This document shows positions 63,264-64,000 of a DNA stretch of 64,000 nt, piece after piece. Each line of letters opens with the position of its first letter. The first letter of the stretch is position 1. The stretch comes from Trissonchulus latispiculum. Its lineage: Eukaryota; Nematoda; Enoplea; Enoplida; Ironidae. The position numbers and the translations under genes were made by a program. The stretch covers positions 50,010 through 114,009 of the forward strand of contig JASAND010020783.1 of NCBI GenBank assembly GCA_030248195.1, in the 5' to 3' direction. The notes under the pieces are model-generated. The model made no database searches. It was not told the DNA's origin and saw only the letters and a list, made by a program, of their open reading frames with translations.

Positions 63264-63763
63264 TGGTTACCTTCCTCCATTTTCAAACAAACTTTTTGGA
63301 ATATTGCTCTGAATTTTGCACATGTCTTTTGAAAAATCTCGCCTTAGCTCTAGCTTTTATAAACAGTTTCGACCCATAAGATTGAACCACATCCGCCCTT
63401 TGTTCATCATTCGTTTTAGGACTCATTTCAGAATCATGACAAATTTATCATTGTGAAATATTCTTGGTCGGTCCCAAGATTGAGTTTCGCCAAACCTTTA
63501 TTTGATTCAATTATGTGATAGTGTTGTATATATTTAGGCAAGTGTCAGTGTAAATATAATTAGTTATAATTGACTGTAAAGTACCGTAGTTGTAATTTTA
63601 AATTAATAAAATCATTCGTCAATTTTTTAGGGAAATCAACGTAAACGGACAAATTGTAAAGTCCGACTGTACTGAAGTTTACCCGGTGATTGGCGGTCAG
63701 TTGGTAGGAAACGCTTGTAGTTATGACTTCAGTAAGAAACTGGGAAATATACCTAGGCATTAT
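63264..63763. other. 3' flank of the cysteine-rich gene
   Basis: Probable 3' untranslated region to about 63630, then no gene seen. Confidence 0.35.
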
Positions 63764-63771
63764 GGTGCTAC

Positions 63772-63831
63772 TAGGGATCGACCGGAACTCCAAAACACCG
63801 GAACCGGAACCGGAATTCCGGTCGATCCCTA
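63772..63831. mobile_element. 60-bp hAT-like micro-element
   Basis: TAGGGATCGACCGGAA and TTCCGGTCGATCCCTA form a 16-bp terminal inverted repeat around a short GGAACC-type centre. Flanking 8-mers GGTGCTAC (63764-63771) and GGTACTAC (63832-63839) match at 7 of 8. Length, end sequence and duplication size fit a minimal hAT derivative. Confidence 0.7.
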
Positions 63832-64000
63832 GGTACTACGTATTTAAATCTTACACTTTGTGTACCCTGCCGACAATACAGTGTTAGCTTGCAACATGTG
63901 CTGATTAAGCTCTCCTTATGCCACCGTGCAGAGTTCTTCGTCGAACAAGCAACTTTCGAATTCCAAGTACTGTCAAACAACAAGTACATTGATATTACCG

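Overview
This is animal nuclear DNA: intron-split genes with GT-AG junctions, extracellular modules (MAM, thyroglobulin type-1, EGF-like), two-pore-domain potassium channels, and a very dense load of transposons and non-autonomous inverted-repeat elements. A small intronless serpentine receptor of nematode-chemoreceptor style, together with TWK-like K2P channels, suggests a nematode or close relative. That placement is an inference and no single feature proves it.

Genes I can support: (1) 689-2061, minus, four phase-1/phase-1 exons of a secreted thyroglobulin-1/EGF protein (partial); (2) 9806-13193, minus, the 3' exons of a MAM-domain protein; (3) 18578-21100, plus, and (4) 25601-29756, minus, two paralogous three-exon K2P channels arranged tail to tail with identical intron positions; (5) 34361-34532, minus, a lone exon resembling an LDL-receptor class B repeat; (6) 42695-43591, plus, an intronless seven-helix receptor; (7) 45884-47359, minus, an intronless SLC2-type MFS transporter; (8) 61761-63263, plus, a three-exon secreted cysteine-rich protein of unknown family.

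Most of the rest is mobile DNA. 5.78-8.42 kb: Foldback-like element whose arms are 39-bp GC-rich subrepeats. 8.43-9.06 and 59.44-60.07 kb: one long-palindrome family, the second copy with a 9-bp target duplication. About 13.28-16.99 kb: element whose long terminal inverted repeats each carry an outward-facing hammerhead ribozyme and which encodes a one-finger C2H2 protein. A frameshifted relative of that protein sits at 54.8-55.5 kb inside an element flanked by TTAA. 22.0-24.17 kb: truncated Ty3/Gypsy element whose LTR is joined to pol through the whole 3' half of a tRNA-Ser(GCT). 37.34-39.19 kb: short BEL/Pao element with both LTRs and a 5-bp target duplication. Three larger elements (24.2, 31.0, 44.4 kb) start TAGAGATGA, have 8-bp target duplications (exact for the first two, 7/8 for the third) and are filled with GGCYC pentamer arrays. 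A large TTAA-flanked superfamily (2.9, 26.2, 32.9, 49.9, 50.9, 51.1 kb) is partly nested. There are also tRNA-derived SINEs.

The most unusual items are the ribozyme-bearing inverted-repeat element with its zinc-finger cassette, and the LTR-tRNA-half-pol chimera. Coordinates of exons come from splice-consensus and phase reading by eye; no alignment, gene predictor or database search was run.
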